The translations under genes and the position numbers were made by a program. From contig JBOZIK010000001.1 of the NCBI GenBank assembly GCA_051453625.1, forward strand, positions 243,174,889-243,238,888: a stretch of DNA of 64,000 nt. Direction: 5' to 3'. A model generated the notes under the pieces. That model did no database searches. It had not been told where the DNA came from and worked only from the letters and a program-made list of their open reading frames with translations. Shown here piece after piece: positions 59,540 through 64,000 of the stretch. The first letter of the stretch is position 1; the number at the start of each line of letters is the position of its first letter. Origin of the DNA: Welwitschia mirabilis. Lineage: Eukaryota > Gnetophyta > Gnetopsida > Welwitschiales.

Positions 59540-60260
59540 TATAAGCTCTACTTGATTGAGAGTATTCTAAAAGATTCTTTCATTCGATTTAGAATCAAAA
59601 TTTTCTAATTATTCTCTATTTCTCAGAATGTCACTTATTTTTAAAATTTTTGAAGTAAGATATATTTGGCTTCTTTCTTTACCAGAACTCATAAGGAGTT
59701 TTAAAACTTTCGAGCCTTAAATATATTTTGTTTTAAATATGACAAGCCTTGTTCACTGATTTAGCCCAAAACTATTTTAGAATATCTTTGTCATCTAGCA
59801 TAACTGTTACCATATCTAGTAAAGTTTTATTTTTTATTTTACCTACTCTATCTTATTAAGGGGTTTTAGGAGCTAAGAACTCATGGCCAATTCCATTTAA
59901 GTTGTAATATAGTTTAAATCTTTCATTCTAAAACTCTCTTTCATGATTACTTTGGACTTTCTTTATTACATACCTCTTTTTAGTTTGTAGCTTCTTGCAA
60001 ATTTTAATGAAATTTTCATATGCGTCATATTTTGCATGAATAAAATATACCCATAAAAATTTAGAAAAGTTATTCACCATAACTAGAAAATAACTTTTTT
60101 CAAATAGAATAGTAATTTTAATAGGCCCAACCAAATCCATATGAATTAAATCTAAAGTTTTACTAATTGTGATATCACTAATCCTTTTATGAGATGTTCT
60201 AGTTTGTTTCCCCTTTTGTCAAGCGTCACATAGTCCTTTGTGAGAGAAAGAGATTTTTAA
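59540..60260 (-). pseudogene. Copia integrase relic
   Basis: Read leftwards: a QKGKQTRTSHK zinc-region end, IHMDLVGPIKITI (family HMDLFGP), SYFLVMVNNFSKFLWVYFIH, ENFIKICKKLQTKKRYVIKK and VQSNHEREF (family IRSDHGGEF). The catalytic Asp of DDFS reads Asn and the second Asp of SDHG also reads Asn, both G-to-A changes on the coding strand. Stops separate the pieces. Confidence 0.88.
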
Positions 60261-60399
60261 AAGACCCCTGTTTATCTCATTAGGACATAATTTTTTTAAG
60301 AATTAAACTAATGTAACCTAAACATTGATGCTACATGATGTATTCTTAAGTATGAGATGAAAGATAGGTAGAATTATTGGATTAATTTACACAATATAC

Positions 60400-60720
60400 A
60401 TTTTCGTGTTTATTTACTACAAGCAATAGTTGATCTATTTTATCATGTTTCATAATACACTTATTTTCATCAAAAAATACCTTATGAACTTTATTGTAAA
60501 TTTGATTAATGCTTAATAAATCATGCTTTAATCCATTGATAAATAATACATTGTAAATATTAGGTAAGTTACCTCTATCAATGCTTTCAATGCCTTTAAT
60601 CTAAGCTCTTCCATTGTTCCCAAAAGTTACTTCTATTCCATTATATTCCTTAAAGCTTTTAGAGCAACCACTATCTAGATACTAGCAAGAGTGATTAGTT
60701 GGTTTTAAAGCCATTTGGAT
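60400..60720 (-). pseudogene. Copia protease relic
   Basis: YLDSGCSKSFKEYN keeps the catalytic D-S-G, then VTFGNNGRA, and IYNVLFINGLKHDLLSINQI with KVFFDENKCIM, the standard end of copia protease (family NVL-V-GLKHNLLSISQ). Confidence 0.85.
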
Positions 60721-60779
60721 TAATAGGCTTTTATTTGTGGATTTTAGGATCCACGTGATGCATTTGTTTTTTCTTACAT

Positions 60780-61215
60780 GTTGATTTGATTTTTAGGAAA
60801 AAATATACTTAGACCTAAACATGGAGTGAGGAAACAAACTTTTGCAAAAAATACAATCAATCTTAGAATGACCCTTTTCATTGCAGTAGTGATAGGTAAT
60901 ATTTGCTAAAGTGTTTTTAGAGTTTGATTTAGACAAAGGTTTGAGATATGAATAATGATAAGAATTAAACAAGCTAGAGAATGATTTTCTAGAAACTTTT
61001 TCTTTAATATGATAGGAGGTTAAGGCAAGGTTATTCTTCTGATCTTTGATTTCCTTTTTTCTAATCTCAAGCTTATCTAGAAGGTTTTTATTTTATTTTC
61101 TTAGATTTTTTATTCTATGAACTAGATTTAACATTTCAAATATAATTCCATTTCTATATCACTTAGCATTTTATTACTAATAAGTGAATTAGTGAAAGGA
61201 GAGGAGCATACCTTT
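60780..61215 (-). pseudogene. Copia gag C-terminus with zinc knuckle
   Basis: YHYCNEKGHSKIDCIFCK at about 60845-60900 is a C-x2-C-x4-H-x4-C knuckle with its first Cys now Tyr. To the right, LRK-NKNLLDKLEIRKKEIK near 61040-61110 looks like the coiled coil typical of this gag type. The gap at 61216 ends it. Confidence 0.75.
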
Positions 61216-61315
61216 NNNNNNNNNNNNNNNNNNNNNNNNNNNNNNNNNNNNNNNNNNNNNNNNNNNNNNNNNNNNNNNNNNNNNNNNNNNNNNNNNNNNN
61301 NNNNNNNNNNNNNNN

Positions 61316-61590
61316 AGAATATGAAGTAACTTTAGGAAAGATGGAAAAAGACCAAATCTTTCCTAAATTGATGATTGAATTTGAGTAATGATTGCATAGC
61401 ATTCACATTACCCCACTCACTAGGAGAATCTTCTCAAATAGTTTAGATCATAAAACTTGAAAAGAGTTGTAACAGGATGTTATGGAAAAGATGATGGAGA
61501 TTCAAAACCATTAAATCATGGTACCCATTAGCTAGATGATTTAAGTCCTATCAATCCTATAGCCCAATAGTAATCAGATAAAGTAAAAAA
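61316..61590. other. Unassigned sequence after the gap
   Basis: No clear match to either neighbour; it may be the leader of the following gypsy element. Confidence 0.4.
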
Positions 61591-61599
61591 CATAAATAC

Positions 61600-62345
61600 T
61601 ACCATGATACCCACTTTTGAAGATAAAGAATCAAAAGAACCCCTATTACACCTAAGATTATTTGATGATTTTTGTAAAGTTAATCATCTTGACTTAGAAT
61701 CTGACTTTCTGAGATATTTTCCTTTTTCCCTAAAAGGAGATGCTTAATTATGGTACTATAGAAATCCTAATCATGCTTTTAGTTCATGGGGACCCTTAAA
61801 AATGCTTTCCTAACTAAATTTCAATCCATGATAATGGTTAAAGATTTAAGAAAACAAATCCTAAACATTAAACAAAGAGATAATGAAAGATTTGATGAAT
61901 TCATGGATAGGCATAACATATTGTTAGCCAAATGTCCTAATCATGGAATCACATCTTGGAAATGAGTCATGGCCTTACTTAGATGACTATAGAGTTAGAC
62001 ATTAAATGAATTAGACTTGTTATGTAGAGAAAGCATTAAAACTAAAAATGTTCAAGAAGTGGAAGAATCCATTACTCAGTTTCATAATATAAGTCAAGCA
62101 TGGGGTCAAGAGAATAAAAATAAGAATAATATAAATGAAGTATGTACTCCAAAACTAGATGGTAATGTGTATAGCTCAAAAAATATCAGCCTTATAAAAG
62201 ACATAGTTAAAAAGGTGCCTAATGGCATGGTAGAAAAATTTGACTGGTTAGTTGTACAAGACTTTAAGAAGAAAGAAGGACTTACATGTGAACATTGTCA
62301 GGAAGACAATCATGATGAAATAAAATACCCTTGGATATAAGAATT
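61600..62345 (+). pseudogene. Athila/Tat-type gypsy gag relic
   Basis: DKESKEPLLHLRLFDDFCKV is followed by FLRYFPFSLKGDA, LWYYRNPNHAFSSWGPL, AFLTKFQSMIMV, LNIKQRDNERFDEFMDRHNI and LLAKCPNHGI, a full retrotransposon-gag core. The frame 62017-62340 is open for 107 codons and ends in LTCEHCQEDNHDEIKYPWI, a C-x2-C-x4-H-x4-C knuckle whose last Cys is Tyr. One frame change near 61790 and a few TAA/TGA codons break the upstream part. Confidence 0.85.
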
Positions 62346-62384
62346 TGTTTAGTAATTAGATAGAATTTGTTTAGTAATTAGATA
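62341..62384. repeat. 22-bp tandem duplication
   Basis: gaatttgtttagtaattagata occurs twice in a row, with no difference, just after gag. Confidence 0.9.
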
Positions 62385-62654
62385 TAAATAGATTGGATTT
62401 AATTCTAGTAATCAACCTCAAAATAAAAATAAAATGTATCCTTACCAAAATGGAGAGAACTTTAGAAAGGTATGTAAAATTAAAGAGGCAATTGCAGTAT
62501 GATTACTATAGAAATTAAAAAAATAGAGATTTAGAAAACCAAAGAGAAAATCAGAAATAGAAAGAAAAGAAGGAAACATCCTTGCTCAACCTTCACCAAA
62601 TTCTAGAGAAGCAATAAGAAAGGTAGTAACTACTAGATTTGGGNNNNNNNNNNA

Positions 62655-63260
62655 AAAAGTGATTTATGAATCATTAAAAAAGAATGTAAATTTAAGCAAC
62701 TCCCCAGATAAAGAAGAGGAAGAAGCTGAAAGAAAAATAATGAATGATACCTTAGCAGATTCTTTACCTTTTTTAATAAGAAGTAAACAAATAAAATATC
62801 CAAAAGTTAAAAAAGATATACAATGTTCAACAAGGATATTAGAAGATACAAAAATATCAATACCTCTTTTAAAATTATTAAAAGACATATGTATGTATTA
62901 GAAACAAATGAAGAGCATGTACTTAAAATAGAAAAATAGAAAAGAAAGTAAGAAAGAAAAACAAATTAATATTATAAGGAAGGATCAAGTTTCTTCGGCT
63001 TTCATGAAAGTTCTTTAAAATAAATAACAAGAAAAGTATAGTGATCCCAAAATACCTATGATATATGTGGAAATAGATAAAAAGCACAAAGTAGAAGAAC
63101 TTGTAGATCTTAGAGCGAGTATTAATGTTATGTCCTATGAAACTTATAAAGAATCAAAAAAATCAAAATTAATACCTTATCAAGAAAAAGTTTACTTAGT
63201 AGACAACTTATCAATTATGCAAAAAGGAGTTTTAAAGGATATACCATAGAACTCCAAGGT
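62655..63260 (+). pseudogene. Athila/Tat-type protease region
   Basis: After the 10-N gap, an acidic linker (62659-62901, SNSPDKEEEEAERK) leads into KISIPLLKLLKDI and DQVSSAFMKVL, which match the block before protease in Athila elements. EIDKKHKVEELVDLRASINV then carries the active site: D-L-G-A-S reads D-L-R-A-S. It continues MSYETYKESKKSKLIPY. The frame is open for 63 codons at 63058-63249. The - strand frame at 62664-62888 is a shadow. Confidence 0.8.
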
Positions 63261-63719
63261 TTTAACTATTTGATGGATTTACTAGCAATGAAAACTCAAG
63301 GATATATCCATATAGTGATTCTGAGTAGATCATGAATGGTTACTACAAATGCTACTATCTATTCTAGACAGGGGTAATGCAAATTAATCTTGAAGATCTT
63401 AAAAAAAAGATTAGACTTTCTAGTGTAGTGGCTATTGAAGAAATAGTACAGAACACAAAAGTAAGAACTAATGAAATTCTAACAAAGGAAGTTAATCTAA
63501 TGTTAAATAAACAAAATGAGAAGAAATATGAGGAAGAAAATTTAGTGGCTTAAGAAGTACAAAAGCCTTCTCTTAAGAAAGGGATAGAATATATTGAGTT
63601 ATATCCTAATAAACCTTTAATTATAAACAGTTGTTTAACTCATTTGTAGAAGAGAAGACTTGAAAGAATGTTAGTTAAAAGAAAAGAAGCCTTTGCTTAG
63701 GATCATATAGATATTAAAG

Positions 63720-64000
63720 AAATAGTCTCAAAATTCTACTAACATAGAATCTATTTAGATACTTATATTAAACCAAGTCAGCAACCAAAAAGAAGATGTA
63801 ACTCATATATGCAAGAGGTAATTAATTAAAAAATTTTCAAACTATTAGAAGTAGGATTCATTTACTCAATATCTAATTCAGAATTGGTTAGTCCTATAAC
63901 AGTTATACTAAAGAAAGAAAATAAATGGAGGGTATGTATATACTTTAGAATGCTAAATATAGTAACTTATAAAGATCATTTTCCTCTTCCATTTATTGAT
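63720..64000 (+). pseudogene. Athila/Tat-type RT start, cut by window end
   Basis: HRIYLDTYIKPSQQPKRRC-like sequence (with TAA for Gln), MQEVIN, KIFKLLEVGFIYSISNSELV, SPITVILKKENKWRVCIYF and RMLNIVTYKDHFPLPFID. These are the RT fingers of the Athila/Tat group; the palm and catalytic box lie beyond 64000. Confidence 0.88.

Larger units (their letters stand above)
54570..61215 (-). mobile_element. SIRE/Maximus-like Ty1/copia retrotransposon
   Basis: Read leftwards: gag zinc knuckle, protease, integrase, RT, RNase H, env-like region, polypurine tract and LTR, the copia gene order with a long 3' extension. The right end runs into a 100-N gap at 61216, beyond which no 5' LTR is seen. All frames contain stops. 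Confidence 0.8.

Noticed and set aside
1-64000. Organelle or bacterial origin because of the low GC
   Set aside because: L1, gypsy and copia relics of plant type, an RTFL gene and TA microsatellites show nuclear plant DNA.

Overview
The window looks like nuclear DNA of a seed plant with a very large, heavily methylated genome. It is strongly AT-rich by eye (about 70%). It is packed with decayed plant retrotransposons (Ty3/gypsy Athila-like and chromovirus-like elements, Ty1/copia, L1 LINEs) and holds almost no ordinary genes. Nearly all in-frame stops inside recognisable element proteins are TAA, TAG or TGA where the family has Gln, Arg or Trp, as expected from long-term deamination of methylated cytosine. 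Such low GC with fossil retroelements would fit a gymnosperm such as a gnetophyte, but this is inference. Five runs of N (two of 10, three of 100) mark scaffold gaps.

Layout. 1-3.5 kb: 3' half of a gypsy pol, then polypurine tract and LTR start. 4.0-19.7 kb: a large Athila-like element on the + strand (LTR, gag, protease, RT, RNase H, integrase, env-like region, LTR); its right LTR is interrupted by L1 ORF1 and is partly repeated after a gap. 21.1-24.9 kb: end of another LTR with its primer site, then a decayed, apparently spliced gene of unknown family on the - strand, with a TATA-bearing upstream region present twice. 25.0-25.8 kb: degenerate 20-nt repeats. 25.9-28.2 kb: gypsy gag to RT, cut off inside RT. 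28.2-32.5 kb: no gene recognised. 32.5-35.6 kb: a compact non-autonomous LTR element with 175-177-bp LTRs and an initiator-Met primer site, carrying an antisense piece of a subtilisin-like protease gene. 37.3-38.8 kb: a GC- and CpG-richer island with the one gene that looks intact, a 49-codon DVL/ROTUNDIFOLIA-like (RTFL) peptide gene. 41.1-43.7 kb: an internally deleted gypsy element whose probable LTR carries heat-shock elements upstream of a TATA box. 45.1-46.8 kb: decayed coding sequence of unknown family. 47.8-51.5 kb: L1 ORF2 on the - strand. 53.5-54.3 kb: a second L1 RT fragment on the + strand. 54.6-61.2 kb: a SIRE/Maximus-like copia element on the - strand with LTR, env-like region and full pol order. 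61.6-64.0 kb: another Athila/Tat-type gypsy element on the + strand, running off the window.

The genes do not form an operon or pathway. The host-gene story is the RTFL peptide in its island. Everything around it is layered, mutated mobile DNA, some of which has captured host exons or carries regulatory motifs.
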